NCBI RefSeq assembly: GCF_000818395.1
Contig: NZ_JWJG01000028.1
Span: forward strand, 4,790,615-4,854,614
Source of the DNA: Noviherbaspirillum autotrophicum
GTDB taxonomy: Bacteria; Pseudomonadota; Gammaproteobacteria; Burkholderiales; Burkholderiaceae_D
Reading direction: 5' to 3'
Length of the DNA stretch: 64,000 nt
The notes beneath the pieces were generated by a model. That model was not told the DNA's origin. It ran no database searches and saw only the letters and a list, made by a program, of their open reading frames with translations. This document shows, in pieces, positions 15,293 through 24,298 of this stretch. Each line of letters begins with the position of its first letter. Within the stretch, counting starts at the first letter, position 1. Both the position numbers and the translations under genes were made by a program.

Positions 15293-16429
15293 TCACGAGC
15301 CAAATATCTCCGCAAACTTTAGGCGGTCGGTCGTCGCCCGTCGCGCATCGTCGATGCTTACCTTCTTGGCGCGCATCAGCGCCTGCAGCTCGTCGTTCAT
15401 GGTGTGGCAGCCGGACGCCGCATCCTTGCCCAGCTTTTCCAGCAAAGGCCGGATGGCGCCGACGTTGCGCGTCTCGATCAGGCGCGCCACCTCAGGATTG
15501 ACGGTCAGGCATTCGCTCGCCAGGTGGTAGGCGTTATCCTTTTGCGAAGGAAGCAGCGCCTGGCAGATCACGCCGCGCAGGCAGTTCGACAATGCCTGCG
15601 CCTGCGCGTCCGAATTGCCCAGCAGGCGCAGCAGCTTTTGCAAGCCGAGCTCGGTGGAGCGCGCATGCAGCGTGGCGAACACCAGCGGCCCGGATTCGGC
15701 CAGCGCCAGCGTTTCCTGCGCCGTTTCGGCGTCGCGGATCTCGCCGATCAGGATCACGTCGGGCCGCTCGCGCAAGGCATCGAGCGCGCCCAGGTAATAG
15801 CTTTCCACATCGCCGTCGATGCCGACCTCGCGCTGCGTGATGATGCATTTGCGCTGCGGGATGAGCGTTTCGACCGGATCTTCGATGGTGATGATGTGGC
15901 CGGAGCGGTTCTTGTTGATCTGGTCCAGCAGCGACGCGATGGTGGTCGACTTGCCTTGGCAGGTGTCGCCGATCAGCAGCACCAGGCCGTTGTCGAGCCG
16001 GGCGAAATCCTGTGCGCAGGGGCGCAGGCCGATCCGGTCGAGCGCGATCGGCTCGGTGGGGAAGCGGCGGATCACGCAGCCGAGGCGCTTGTTGCCCTGG
16101 AATGAAAAACAGTTGGCGCGGATGCGCGCGCTATGCAAGTCCTTGGAGCGGTCGAATGCGCGGTCGCGGATTTTGTCGGACCAGTCGGGCTCGATCACAT
16201 CGAAAAATTCTTCCAGCTCTTCGCGCGTGATCGGCGTGTCCGACACTGCCACCAGGCGCTTTGGCTGGCGCAGCATGATCGGGCTGTTCTGGTGGATGAT
16301 AATGTCGGAAAAGACGGTGCTGGAATTGAGCAGGTGAACGATTTGCTCGATCAGCGTGCCGGTAACCGGCAGGCCGCCGGCCTCGACGAAGGTGAGCGTT
16401 TCGATCTGGGAGTATTTTTCGTATTCCAT
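15293..16429 (-). CDS. PilT/PilU-like secretion-superfamily ATPase, orphan
   Basis: 378 residues from the ATG at 16429. It has all type IV pilus retraction-ATPase motifs: Walker A G-D-T-C-Q-G-K-S (154-161), Asp box I-E-D-P-V-E (182-187), Walker B D-V-I-L-I-G-E-I-R-D (224-233) and His box A-T-L-H-A-R (252-257). The usual G-P-T-G-S-G-K-S is changed at the fourth and fifth positions (Cys, Gln), while the catalytic Lys-Ser is kept. The N-terminal domain (F-S-D-I-I-I-H) is the PilT/DotB type. No pilus or secretion gene is nearby, so the partner machine is elsewhere. It probably forms a cytoplasmic hexamer. Confidence 0.82.
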   Translation of the reverse strand: MEYEKYSQIETLTFVEAGGLPVTGTLIEQIVHLLNSSTVFSDIIIHQNSPIMLRQPKRLVAVSDTPITREELEEFFDVIEPDWSDKIRDRAFDRSKDLHSARIRANCFSFQGNKRLGCVIRRFPTEPIALDRIGLRPCAQDFARLDNGLVLLIGDTCQGKSTTIASLLDQINKNRSGHIITIEDPVETLIPQRKCIITQREVGIDGDVESYYLGALDALRERPDVILIGEIRDAETAQETLALAESGPLVFATLHARSTELGLQKLLRLLGNSDAQAQALSNCLRGVICQALLPSQKDNAYHLASECLTVNPEVARLIETRNVGAIRPLLEKLGKDAASGCHTMNDELQALMRAKKVSIDDARRATTDRLKFAEIFGS

Positions 16430-16638
16430 GCGATGGCCCCTTGCGCCGTGACAGGATTGTTTCAAAAATGTATTCCAACAATGTTACCGGAAAGCAACAG
16501 TAATCCAACGTATAAACTGAGCCGTTATTTCCGCGTAATTGTTGCTTTCTTCCTCGTCATGACGCTGCCAAGGCACGCAACGATTTTCCCGATGGGAAGT
16601 CCAAAGCGACTCAGCAATTTGTTCCACATGAATACGAC

Positions 16639-17211
16639 ATGACAAAATTTCATCACTGGCTACTCGCGGGCGCGCTCTTGTTCAGTTCCTTTCGCACCAT
16701 GGCAATGACTGCCGAAGACGACGATATCGCAGTCGATGTGAGGAAAAGCAACGGGATCGTGATGGTCGACGTGAGCATGTCGGTCAAGGCACCTCAGAAG
16801 GATGCCTGGGACGTGCTGACCGACTATGACCACATGGCGCAATTCTTCCCCAACCTGGTCTCCAGCAAAATTGTCGACAGAAGCGGCGACCGCTTGCGTA
16901 TCGAACAGAAAGGGAATGTGGCGTATGGCCCGCTGACGTTTGCGTTCGAATCGGTACGCGACATCGAACTCATGCAGGAAAAGGAAATCCGTTCGCACGC
17001 CGTGGCCGGCACGTTGAAGGCGGGCGACGCCACCACCCGGCTGATGGCCGACGGCAGCGGCACGCGCATCCTCTATCACAGCGAATCGGTGCCGGCGGTC
17101 TGGGTGCCGCCCGCCATCGGCCCGCAAGTCATCGCCAGCCAGACGCGCGCGCAATTCGAGAGCTTGCGCAACGAAATCCTGAAGAGAAGGAAGGGCGACA
17201 GGCGCTCCTGA
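16639..17211 (+). CDS. SRPBCC-family (polyketide cyclase/START-like) protein with signal peptide
   Basis: 190 residues. An N-terminal signal-like segment (W-L-L-A-G-A-L-L-F-S-S-F-R-T-M-A-M) is followed by one SRPBCC domain: V-S-M-S-V-K-A-P-Q-K-D-A-W-D-V-L-T-D-Y-D-H-M-A-Q-F-F-P-N-L, then R-I-E-Q-K-G-N, and the final long helix beginning V-P-P-A-I-G-P. Members bind hydrophobic ligands in a deep cavity. Export to the periplasm suggests a lipid- or quinone-binding role, but this is inference. Its divergent neighbour is the PilT-like gene; it converges on the pirin gene with a 10-bp gap. Confidence 0.8.
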   Translation: MTKFHHWLLAGALLFSSFRTMAMTAEDDDIAVDVRKSNGIVMVDVSMSVKAPQKDAWDVLTDYDHMAQFFPNLVSSKIVDRSGDRLRIEQKGNVAYGPLTFAFESVRDIELMQEKEIRSHAVAGTLKAGDATTRLMADGSGTRILYHSESVPAVWVPPAIGPQVIASQTRAQFESLRNEILKRRKGDRRS

Positions 17212-17221
17212 ACCCGTGCGC

Positions 17222-18136
17222 CTACGGATACCGCACCGGCTTGCCCGGCAGGTCCGGCAAGGGGATGAACTCGGACTCCCCCGGCACCATCGTGAAGCGC
17301 TGCTGCCGCCAGTCGTCCTTGGCTTGCTCGATGCGGTCGGGCGAACTCGACACGAAATTCCAGGTGAGGTAGCGCGGGCCGTCCATCGGCTCGCCGCCCA
17401 CCACGACCACGCGCGCAGCCGCCACAGCCTTCAGGGTCACGCCGGCGCCGGGATTGAGCACCAGCAGGCGGCCTGCCTCGAACACGCCGTCGGCGCCGCA
17501 TTCGACCTGCCCCTGCACCACATACACTGCCTGCTCGTCATACTCGGGCGGCACTGCCACCGTGGCGCCGGGCTGCAGCGTGATGTCGGCAAACACCAGG
17601 TCCGACAGCACCGGCACCGGCGAGCGGCGCCCGAAGAAGCTGCCGGCGACGATGCGCGCAACGACACCCTCACCGGCCTCCACCGGCAGCTGCTGCGCGC
17701 CCGCATGCACGAAGCCGGGATCGGTCTCTTCCTGCGCGCGCGGCAGCGCCACCCAGCACTGCAGGCCGAACAGCGACGAATCCTGCTGCCGCCTCTGCGG
17801 CGCGGTGCGCTCCGAATGCACGATGCCGCGCCCGGCCGTCATCCAGTTCACTTCGCCGGGGCGGATCGGCTGCACGCTGCCGAGGCTGTCGCGATGCAGG
17901 ATTTCGCCATCGAACAGATAGGTGAGCGTGGCCAGCCCGATGTGCGGATGCGGGCGCACGTCCAGGCCGCTGCCTGCGGTAAAGACGTGCGGTCCCATCT
18001 GGTCGAGAAACACGAAGGGGCCGACCATGCGGCGCTGCGTACTGGGCAAGGCGCGCCGCACTTCGAAGCCGTCGCCCAAGTCATGCGTGCGCGGCACGAC
18101 CAGCACATCGAGCGCAGTATTGTCTGACAGGGCCAT
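17222..18136 (-). CDS. Pirin-family protein
   Basis: 304 residues with two cupin barrels. The pirin signature is clear in the first: V-R-P-H-P-H-I-G-L-A-T-L-T-Y, then F-D-G-E-I-L-H-R-D-S-L-G, then W-M-T-A-G-R-G-I-V-H-S-E. These supply the His/Glu metal ligands. The C-terminal pirin domain ends in a conserved W-N-F-V-S-S-S segment. Bacterial pirins act as quercetinase-like dioxygenases or redox-responsive interaction partners. It lies six bases downstream of wrbA on the same strand, so the two are co-transcribed, consistent with quinone or oxidative stress. Confidence 0.92.
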   Translation of the reverse strand: MALSDNTALDVLVVPRTHDLGDGFEVRRALPSTQRRMVGPFVFLDQMGPHVFTAGSGLDVRPHPHIGLATLTYLFDGEILHRDSLGSVQPIRPGEVNWMTAGRGIVHSERTAPQRRQQDSSLFGLQCWVALPRAQEETDPGFVHAGAQQLPVEAGEGVVARIVAGSFFGRRSPVPVLSDLVFADITLQPGATVAVPPEYDEQAVYVVQGQVECGADGVFEAGRLLVLNPGAGVTLKAVAAARVVVVGGEPMDGPRYLTWNFVSSSPDRIEQAKDDWRQQRFTMVPGESEFIPLPDLPGKPVRYP

Positions 18137-18142
18137 GGCAGG

Positions 18143-18769
18143 CTACCGCGACGCCATCGCCAGCTTCTTGGCGATCTGCGTGACGTGGCGTCCCTGGAAG
18201 CGCGCGATCGCCAGCTCGTTCTCGCTCGGCTGACGCGCGCCGTCGCCGCCTACGATAGTGGTGGCGCCGTACGGCGTGCCGCCGCTGATGGTTTCCATGT
18301 TGAGCAGGCGCTGTTCGGAATACGGTGCGCCGACGACGATCATGCCCTGGTGCAGCAGCGTGGTATGAAAACTCGTGATGGTGGTTTCCTGCCCGCCATG
18401 CTGACTGGCGGTGCTGGCAAAGACGCTGCCGACCTTGCCGATCAGGCTGCCATTCATCCACAGCGCCCCAGTCTGGTCGAGGAAATTACGCATTTGCGCC
18501 GCCATGTTGCCGAAGCGGGTGGGCGTGCCGAAGATGATGGCGTCGGCCTCCATCAGCTGTTCCGGCTTAATGAACGGCACATGGGCAAAGGCAGCGCGCG
18601 CCGCCTTCGCCCCGCTCTTTTCCAGCACCTCATCCGGCACGAGCTCCGGCACCTGGTAGAGCTGGACGTCGACATCCGTCACTTCGCTGGCGCCGGCCGC
18701 CACGGCCTCCGCCATCTTGTAGATATGCCCGTACATGCTGTAGAAAACGACTTGCACTTTGGTCGCCAT
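18143..18769 (-). CDS. wrbA: NAD(P)H:quinone oxidoreductase, WrbA type
   Basis: 208 residues from the ATG at 18769; the open frame extends further upstream but AGG lies before this ATG and it fits the family length. The flavodoxin-like fold shows [11 protein letters not shown] at the FMN phosphate loop, [35 protein letters not shown], and [11 protein letters not shown]. WrbA reduces quinones by two electrons and avoids semiquinone radicals. It forms a tight operon with pirin. Confidence 0.94.
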   Translation of the reverse strand: MATKVQVVFYSMYGHIYKMAEAVAAGASEVTDVDVQLYQVPELVPDEVLEKSGAKAARAAFAHVPFIKPEQLMEADAIIFGTPTRFGNMAAQMRNFLDQTGALWMNGSLIGKVGSVFASTASQHGGQETTITSFHTTLLHQGMIVVGAPYSEQRLLNMETISGGTPYGATTIVGGDGARQPSENELAIARFQGRHVTQIAKKLAMASR

Positions 18770-18894
18770 ATGACCTCCGTTCGACACGCGTTGTATGACA
18801 TAAGTATCATCGCGCCGCAAAAGGTTCCTGCGCGCGGAAAATCCATGGCACCCCGTGCAGGCGACGGGGCGCAAGAAGCCGGAACGGGGAGCAA

Positions 18895-19503
18895 CTAGGC
18901 GGGCAAGCCCTCTTCGCGCATGGCTTGCTTGACCTTTTCCCGGATGCCGACGCGTGCCATATATCCTGGAATGTTTTGCCACTGGCTGACGTCGATTTTG
19001 TGGAAATACGTCCAGTTCAAGACCGTGATGAGGTAGGCATCGGCGACCGTAAAGCGCTCCCCCATCATGAAGGAGCGGCCATCCAGCATCTGGTCCAGCG
19101 TTTTCAACCTGCGGTTGATGATTGCCGTCTGCACCACTCTCATGTCGGCGGTGAGCGCGGGATTAAACAGCGCGCCGATTTGCTTATGCACTTCCGTTGC
19201 CACGAAATTGAGGGTGGACATCAGCTGATAACGCTCCATCGTCCCGAAGGCCGCGGCAAGCCCGCTTGCCGGTGCTTGATCGGCAAGATACTGACAGATC
19301 ACCGCCACTTCGGTGATGAGCTCGCCATTGTCCAGCACCAGCGCAGGCACGTAACCCTTTGGATTGATTTTCCAAAAGTCATCCCCGCTTTCCGTCTTCT
19401 TGTTGGGGATGTCGACTTTCACCAGCTCCAAGTTCACTCCCGCTTCCAACGCGACAATGTGCGGAGCCATGGAGCATGCGCCGGGGGAATAATACAGTTT
19501 CAT
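18895..19503 (-). CDS. Glutathione S-transferase (GstA-like, beta class)
   Basis: 202 residues from the ATG at 19503; the TTG one codon earlier is less likely. The thioredoxin-like N-terminal domain begins [14 protein letters not shown], with the active-site Cys of beta-class enzymes, and has N-P-K-G-Y-V-P-A-L and the glutathione-binding E-x-x-x-I-x-x-Y-L pattern. The helical C-terminal domain ends [14 protein letters not shown], a conserved GST motif. It conjugates or reduces electrophiles in the cytoplasm. It precedes wrbA-pirin on the same strand by about 125 bp. Confidence 0.92.
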   Translation of the reverse strand: MKLYYSPGACSMAPHIVALEAGVNLELVKVDIPNKKTESGDDFWKINPKGYVPALVLDNGELITEVAVICQYLADQAPASGLAAAFGTMERYQLMSTLNFVATEVHKQIGALFNPALTADMRVVQTAIINRRLKTLDQMLDGRSFMMGERFTVADAYLITVLNWTYFHKIDVSQWQNIPGYMARVGIREKVKQAMREEGLPA

Positions 19504-19628
19504 CAAATGCCTTTCCGTTTCAACAAGTAATTCAAATCGTCTTATTTCTTGGCCCTATCGCGCGGTGGCCAGCCGATGCCACTGCGCCCGAGAGGGGGCA
19601 ATGCATATCACGGAGTTTCGCCAGACGA

Positions 19629-19880
19629 TCAAGGCGTCAGTGAGTCAAGGTAGCCAAGCACCTCTTCCTCACGGCCGTCGCTGACCAGCTGCGCCGGAGT
19701 CTTTCCCTCCAATGCAGGTAATGGTTCATTCATCCAGGCACTGGCAGCGTCGTCGCCCCCAACCACGCCTCGAATCCTGTGCATGATCGTGTAATAAGCT
19801 TGCGCCTTGCGCGACTGCTCCTGAAACCGCATGCGGAGCGCTTCCATTCCCTGTGGAGAAAGGCGTTCGTCGTTAGTCAT
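19629..19880 (-). CDS. ParS/Xre/MbcA-type (DUF2384) toxin-binding-domain protein, orphan
   Basis: 83 residues. The C-terminal part, A-W-M-N-E-P-L-P-A-L-E-G-K-T-P-A-Q-L-V-S-D-G-R-E-E, is the DUF2384 toxin-binding motif in which a short helix is followed by a conserved L-x-G-x-T-P. The N-terminal ~35 residues are helical but too short for the usual Xre DNA-binding domain. In complete modules such proteins neutralise a RES-domain NAD+-degrading toxin. No RES toxin lies on either side, so this is either an orphan antitoxin or a repurposed domain. Confidence 0.72.
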   Translation of the reverse strand: MTNDERLSPQGMEALRMRFQEQSRKAQAYYTIMHRIRGVVGGDDAASAWMNEPLPALEGKTPAQLVSDGREEEVLGYLDSLTP

Positions 19881-20111
19881 GATTTATCTCGCTCAAAGCA
19901 GAATTCCGCGTCTGTATTTTTTACCATCATACCCACATTCCTGAGCCTGCTGCCGGCGGCCTCGTCCAAGTGGCCGCTTCCCGATTGAGATCAGAAAATG
20001 GATTGACATCTGCGCGAGCTCAATTGCGGCACGGATCGGCGCGGACTACCGAACCAGTTCACTGGAAAGTTTGTCAAACAACAATCGCAACTTTTTAAGT
20101 TTGGAGGTCCT

Positions 20112-20366
20112 ATGAGTCTGCTGTGGTTTTTGTTCATCGGATTGATCGCTGGCTGGTTGGCAAGCATGATTGTTGGCGGGCCATTCGGTTTACTGGGCGA
20201 TCTGATCGTCGGCGTCATTGGCTCCTACATTGGCGGTTGGCTATTTGGCCGAATGGGTTGGAGCATGGGCGGCGGCACCCTGGGCAGCATCATTACAGCA
20301 ACCATCGGCGCGATCGTGCTGCTGTTGATCTTGCGGCTCTTCAATAGCGCCCGCTGGCGCAGTTGA
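20112..20366 (+). CDS. GlsB/YeaQ/YmgE-family stress-response membrane protein
   Basis: 84 residues and three hydrophobic segments rich in Gly: L-I-A-G-W-L-A-S-M-I-V-G-G, then G-D-L-I-V-G-V-I-G-S-Y-I-G-G-W-L, then I-T-A-T-I-G-A-I-V-L-L-L-I-L-R. This is the transglycosylase-associated (YeaQ/YmgE) family, small inner-membrane proteins linked to stress in other bacteria. Their molecular role is not settled. GGAGG lies 7 bp before the ATG. A terminator follows, so the gene is a single unit. Confidence 0.92.
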   Translation: MSLLWFLFIGLIAGWLASMIVGGPFGLLGDLIVGVIGSYIGGWLFGRMGWSMGGGTLGSIITATIGAIVLLLILRLFNSARWRS

Positions 20367-20380
20367 ACCTGCTCGCCATC

Positions 20381-20413
20381 ATGAACAGCCCACATCTGCG
20401 GGCTGTTCATTTT
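20381..20413 (+). terminator. Terminator of the GlsB-like gene
   Basis: A perfect 11-bp stem ATGAACAGCCC/GGGCTGTTCAT has an 8-base loop, followed by TTT on the plus strand. It lies 15 bp past the stop codon and also separates the convergent transporter gene. Confidence 0.75.
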
Positions 20414-20431
20414 CAGCGTCCGACAGTCCCG

Positions 20432-21799
20432 TCAGAACAGATGCAAACCCTTCAGCATCACAATCAGAATCAGCAGCGGCGATATGTAGCGCAACAAAAA
20501 GAACACGACGCGCGCAAGGCCTTCGTTTTGTAACTGTTCATGATTCGAGAGCACCGACCGGAACTTGTCGAAACCCCATACCCAGCCGACAAACAAGGCC
20601 ACGAAAATTCCCCCGGCCGGAAGAATCACGTTCGAGGACAGAAAATCAAACAGATCGAACATGTTCAGACCGAACACTTTAAAGTCGGCCAAGGTACTGT
20701 TTGTTAACGCGCAGGTCGACCCCGTGACTGCCAACAGCACGAGGGTCAACATCACTGCCTTGGGGCGCGCCAGACGGAAGCGCTCGTGCAGGATCAGCAC
20801 CGGCACTTCCATTAAGGAAAGCATCGCACCGGTAGCCGCGACGGCTGCCAGGACGAAAAATACCACCATCAGTGCCTGCCCCATCGGAATCTGGGAAAAC
20901 ACCGCAGGAATCGTGATGAACACCAGCGCCGGTCCGGCCGCAGGCGCGAAGTCGAAAGTAAATACCGCAGGAAAAATCGCCACGCCCGCGAGCAGCGAAA
21001 CGCACAGGTCGGCACTCATGACCCGGAACGTCGTCACCGGGATGTTCTGATCGTCCCGGAAATAGCTCCCGTAGGTCATCATCGTGCCCATGCCGATCGA
21101 CAGCTTGAAGAAAGCCAGTCCGAGCGCCGTCAGGACCACAGTACCGGTCACCTTGCCGAAGTCCGGGTTGAACAGGAAGGCCAATCCATCTGCCGCCTTA
21201 TCCAGCGACAGGCTGACGGCGCACAGCAGCAACAGGAGCAGGAACAGCAGCGGCATCAGCTTCTTGGTCAAGGCCTCGATGCCCTTGGATACGCCCAGCA
21301 GCAGAATGCCGCCCATGCCAATGAGGACGAGCCATTGCCACAGCAAGGATTGCAGCGGATCGCTGATGAGCGCGCCGAACGCAGCTTCCGTGACCTTGCG
21401 GTCGCTGCTCAGGATGGAGCCGCCTATCGCCTTGAAGACGTAGGCAAAGACCCAGGCCACGACTTCGGAATAGAAAGACATGATCAGGAAAGATGCCACC
21501 ATGCCCGCCGCGCCGATCAGCCACCATGGCTGCCTGGCCGGCGAAAGGGCGATCAATGCCGTCACTGGATTCGCCTTGACATGCCGGCCCAGCGTAATTT
21601 CCGCGATCATCACGGGCAAGCCGACCACCAGCGTCGCCAGGATATACACCATCAAAAAGCCGGCCCCGCCGTTAGCGCCCGTGAGATAGGGAAATTTCCA
21701 GATATTGCCGAGTCCAACGGCGGACCCCAGAGTCGCGGCGAGAACGCCGAAACTGGATGTGAAACCGTCGCGGCTTGGCTTGTGCGTGGATTGGCTCAT
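20432..21799 (-). CDS. Sodium:neurotransmitter-symporter (SNF/LeuT) family transporter
   Basis: 455 residues from the ATG at 21799; the longer open frame upstream has no family support. TM1 carries the LeuT-type unwound segment G-S-A-V-G-L-G-N-I-W-K-F-P-Y-L-T-G-A-N-G-G-A-G-F, which holds sodium and substrate. At least ten further hydrophobic helices follow, with F-F-K-L-S-I-G-M-G-T-M-M-T-Y-G-S-Y in the TM6 region. It is expected to import an amino acid or similar amine with Na+. The substrate is not predictable. GC is lower than average, and the gene stands alone. Confidence 0.92.
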   Translation of the reverse strand: MSQSTHKPSRDGFTSSFGVLAATLGSAVGLGNIWKFPYLTGANGGAGFLMVYILATLVVGLPVMIAEITLGRHVKANPVTALIALSPARQPWWLIGAAGMVASFLIMSFYSEVVAWVFAYVFKAIGGSILSSDRKVTEAAFGALISDPLQSLLWQWLVLIGMGGILLLGVSKGIEALTKKLMPLLFLLLLLLCAVSLSLDKAADGLAFLFNPDFGKVTGTVVLTALGLAFFKLSIGMGTMMTYGSYFRDDQNIPVTTFRVMSADLCVSLLAGVAIFPAVFTFDFAPAAGPALVFITIPAVFSQIPMGQALMVVFFVLAAVAATGAMLSLMEVPVLILHERFRLARPKAVMLTLVLLAVTGSTCALTNSTLADFKVFGLNMFDLFDFLSSNVILPAGGIFVALFVGWVWGFDKFRSVLSNHEQLQNEGLARVVFFLLRYISPLLILIVMLKGLHLF

Positions 21800-22088
21800 G
21801 GTATGTGCAGGTAGATTCGAAAAATGGCACGCCGTCCCGGCGGTCGAGGACAGTGTCTTTAAACGGGGAACAGTAGCGGGTCGAGCAGCTTCGCGAGGAT
21901 TGAGTCGTCCGAACCGGGCATCAGGCAAGTGCATGCCGCTTGCGGAACAGCAGGTGATAAAAACAGCGCGCGACTTTACCACGCACTTTCCAGAACGTAA
22001 ATTGATTTGACGCATGGATAGTGAAAGCAATGACGGATGGCGCCCAGATTGTCGTGGCACCGGCGCATTTCATATCCCTAAGCGGGCG

Positions 22089-22532
22089 CTACTTTTCTGC
22101 CTTTCCATGCATGACCATGATGGTCTGCTGCATGATGGCACAAAGAATTTCCTTGCCATCTCTGACAGCGAAGACCTCCGCCTTGGTCACAATCAGCGTC
22201 CTGCCGGGGCGAACAACCCCGCCGCGGGCAATGAGCTTCTCGCCGTCTGCCGGTGCCACGAGGTTCATCTTGTATTCGACGGTTAATACCGAAGCTCCGG
22301 CAGGAACCATGGTCATGGCCGCATAACCGGCGGCCGAATCGGCAATCATGCCAACCACTCCTCCATGCACGAAGCCATGCTGCTGCTCGATGCCATCCCA
22401 GTGGGGCACATGAATTTCCGTGCGACCGTGTTCGACGACCGGCATCTCGGCCCGAATCAGATGCATCGCGTTTTGCCGGTCGAAACTGGTAGCGACATGC
22501 TCGGCAAAATCGGGGTTGGCAATATGGGGCAT
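22089..22532 (-). CDS. PaaI-family hotdog thioesterase
   Basis: 147 residues from the ATG at 22532, chosen because AAGAGG lies 5 bp before it; two upstream in-frame ATGs lack a ribosome site. The active-site segment is Q-Q-H-G-F-V-H-G-G-V-V-G-M-I-A-D-S-A-A-G-Y-A-A, the PaaI type in which Asp is catalytic. The strand L-T-V-E-Y-K-M-N-L-V-A-P-A-D-G matches the family. It hydrolyses an acyl- or aryl-CoA of unknown identity. It is separate from the two other hotdog genes in the window and not their duplicate. Confidence 0.87.
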   Translation of the reverse strand: MPHIANPDFAEHVATSFDRQNAMHLIRAEMPVVEHGRTEIHVPHWDGIEQQHGFVHGGVVGMIADSAAGYAAMTMVPAGASVLTVEYKMNLVAPADGEKLIARGGVVRPGRTLIVTKAEVFAVRDGKEILCAIMQQTIMVMHGKAEK

Positions 22533-22726
22533 CACGCCTCTTGACTGATCCATTGGGATGACGTCAAACATTGTGCCATAGGGCATTTAACAGCTTGCAC
22601 AAGGCCCTCCTTGAAGTTGCGCGCACTAAGTCGCCGAGGCGGCTGAACACATGCATCGTAGAAATTATGTATCCTCTTAATCTCTCTTGAACCATTGCCC
22701 GCGCGACGGCATCCCGCTATTCATCC

Positions 22727-23629
22727 ATGGCCCGCAAACTCACGTTCTCCACCGCAGCGATGCTCGTCATCCCCCCCCTGCTCTGGGCGGGCAATGCCGT
22801 CGTCGGCCGCATGGTGCATACGCTGGTGCCGCCGATTACCCTGAACTTCCTGCGCTGGGCCATCGCCTTCCTGATCCTGTTGCCGCTGGCCGGCTCCATC
22901 TTCCGCCCCGGCAGCGGCTTGTGGGCTTATCGCCGCCGCTTTGCGCTGCTGGGGTTGCTCGGCATCGGCCTGTATAACGCGCTGCAATACCTGGCCCTGC
23001 AAAGCTCGACGCCGATTAACGTGACCCTGGTGGCGGCCAGCATGCCGGTATGGATGCTAGCGATCGGGCGCCTGTTCTTTGGCGCGTCCGTGTCGCGCAC
23101 GCAGGTCGCCGGCGCCGCGCTGTCGATCGCCGGCGTGCTGCTGGTGCTGTCGCGCGGCGACTGGCAGCAATTGCTGGCGCTGCGCCTGGTACCGGGCGAT
23201 CTGTTCATGATCCTTGCAACGATCGCCTGGTCGGTCTACAGCTGGCTGCTGGCGCTGCCCGACAAGGACCCGGCGGCGCTGCGCGCCAACTGGGCGGCAT
23301 TCCTGCTGGCGCAGGTCGCCTTCGGCGTGCTGTGGTCGGGCGCATTCGCGGCCGGCGAGTGGGCCATGAGCGCGGCGCAGATCCACTGGAGCTGGACGCT
23401 GGCCGCCGCGCTGCTGTATGTGGCGGCCGGGCCGGCCGTGATCGCCTTTCGCTGCTGGGGCGCCGGCGTGCAGCGCGTCGGCCCCAACATCGCCGCCTTC
23501 TTCAGCAACCTGACGCCGCTGTTCGCGGCGCTGCTGTCGTCGGCATTCCTCGGGGAATTGCCGCATGCCTATCATGTGGCGGCATTTGCGCTGATCGTGG
23601 GCGGCATCATCCTTTCATCGCGGCGATGA
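22727..23629 (+). CDS. EamA/DMT-family permease
   Basis: 300 residues and about ten membrane helices in two EamA repeats. Typical features are P-P-L-L-W-A-G-N-A-V-V-G-R at the first helix, L-N-F-L-R-W-A-I-A-F, Y-N-A-L-Q-Y-L-A-L-Q-S-S-T-P-I-N-V-T-L closing the first repeat, and F-L-G-E-L-P-H-A-Y-H in the last. It is a probable metabolite exporter of the inner membrane; the substrate is unknown. It differs clearly from the other EamA gene at 7.3-8.2 kb, so the two are family members and not a recent duplication. The next gene is 54 bp downstream. Confidence 0.9.
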   Translation: MARKLTFSTAAMLVIPPLLWAGNAVVGRMVHTLVPPITLNFLRWAIAFLILLPLAGSIFRPGSGLWAYRRRFALLGLLGIGLYNALQYLALQSSTPINVTLVAASMPVWMLAIGRLFFGASVSRTQVAGAALSIAGVLLVLSRGDWQQLLALRLVPGDLFMILATIAWSVYSWLLALPDKDPAALRANWAAFLLAQVAFGVLWSGAFAAGEWAMSAAQIHWSWTLAAALLYVAAGPAVIAFRCWGAGVQRVGPNIAAFFSNLTPLFAALLSSAFLGELPHAYHVAAFALIVGGIILSSRR

Positions 23630-23683
23630 ACGTTTTGCCATTGCAAGCGCCAAAGCAGTTTTAAGCTGGCTCAGGCGCACATC

Positions 23684-24298
23684 ATGATTCCTCACGACCC
23701 CGACGAAATCAACCGGCTGATCGGCGCATTTACCGATTTGCAAGAACATTGGGAAAACGACCCGGATGCCTTCGACTGGTCCCGGCTGGAGGCATTGGCC
23801 AGGGCAGGCGCGCACGCCTACAACGAATGCTGCGGCCCCTCCTTCCATGCGCTGGCCCTCGATGGCATACAGCACGGCGAATTCCATGAGCGCTTTCTCG
23901 CGTATTCGCTGAACGCCGACTTCGATCCATTCAAGCTGTCCAAGGCGGGCAATACCGCCGAAGAAATTCCGGTCATCGACCATGCCAGCCTGGCCGATAG
24001 CGCGCTGTGGAACCCGAGCTCGGCGCGCATGCACGCCTCGCTGATGGAACTGGCACGCCAGCGCTTCGCGCCCCTGGCCGACGAAATCCGGCGCAGCAAT
24101 CCGCCGTCGTCGCACCCGCTCTTCATGACGGTGGAAGCCTGCGCCGAGTCGCTGCCCGTCGACCTGCTGGAGCGCATTTCGCCGGAACTGGCGCGCGAAC
24201 ATCACGGAGAAGCCCGGAAACAGTCGGTCGATCCGATCGAGGGCTATCTGTCGGCGGCCGAAGTCGTCGTCGAAAGCAATACCAAGCCCTATGGCTGA
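23684..24298 (+). CDS. Hypothetical protein, 204 aa
   Basis: This soluble acidic protein has no signal peptide or membrane helix. Cys and aromatic clusters occur at A-Y-N-E-C-C-G-P-S-F-H-A-L near residue 45. The C-terminal third contains P-V-D-L-L-E-R-I-S-P-E-L and ends E-S-N-T-K-P-Y-G. I do not recognise a family. Codon use fits the genome and the reading frame overlaps the downstream DUF2817 gene by eight bases, so it is probably real and translationally coupled to it. Joint function with a peptidase-like enzyme is a possibility only. Confidence 0.65.
   Translation: MIPHDPDEINRLIGAFTDLQEHWENDPDAFDWSRLEALARAGAHAYNECCGPSFHALALDGIQHGEFHERFLAYSLNADFDPFKLSKAGNTAEEIPVIDHASLADSALWNPSSARMHASLMELARQRFAPLADEIRRSNPPSSHPLFMTVEACAESLPVDLLERISPELAREHHGEARKQSVDPIEGYLSAAEVVVESNTKPYG

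Noticed and set aside
19629-20111. Complete toxin-antitoxin module
   Set aside because: The antitoxin-like gene has no toxin-sized frame beside it; 19881-20111 is non-coding.
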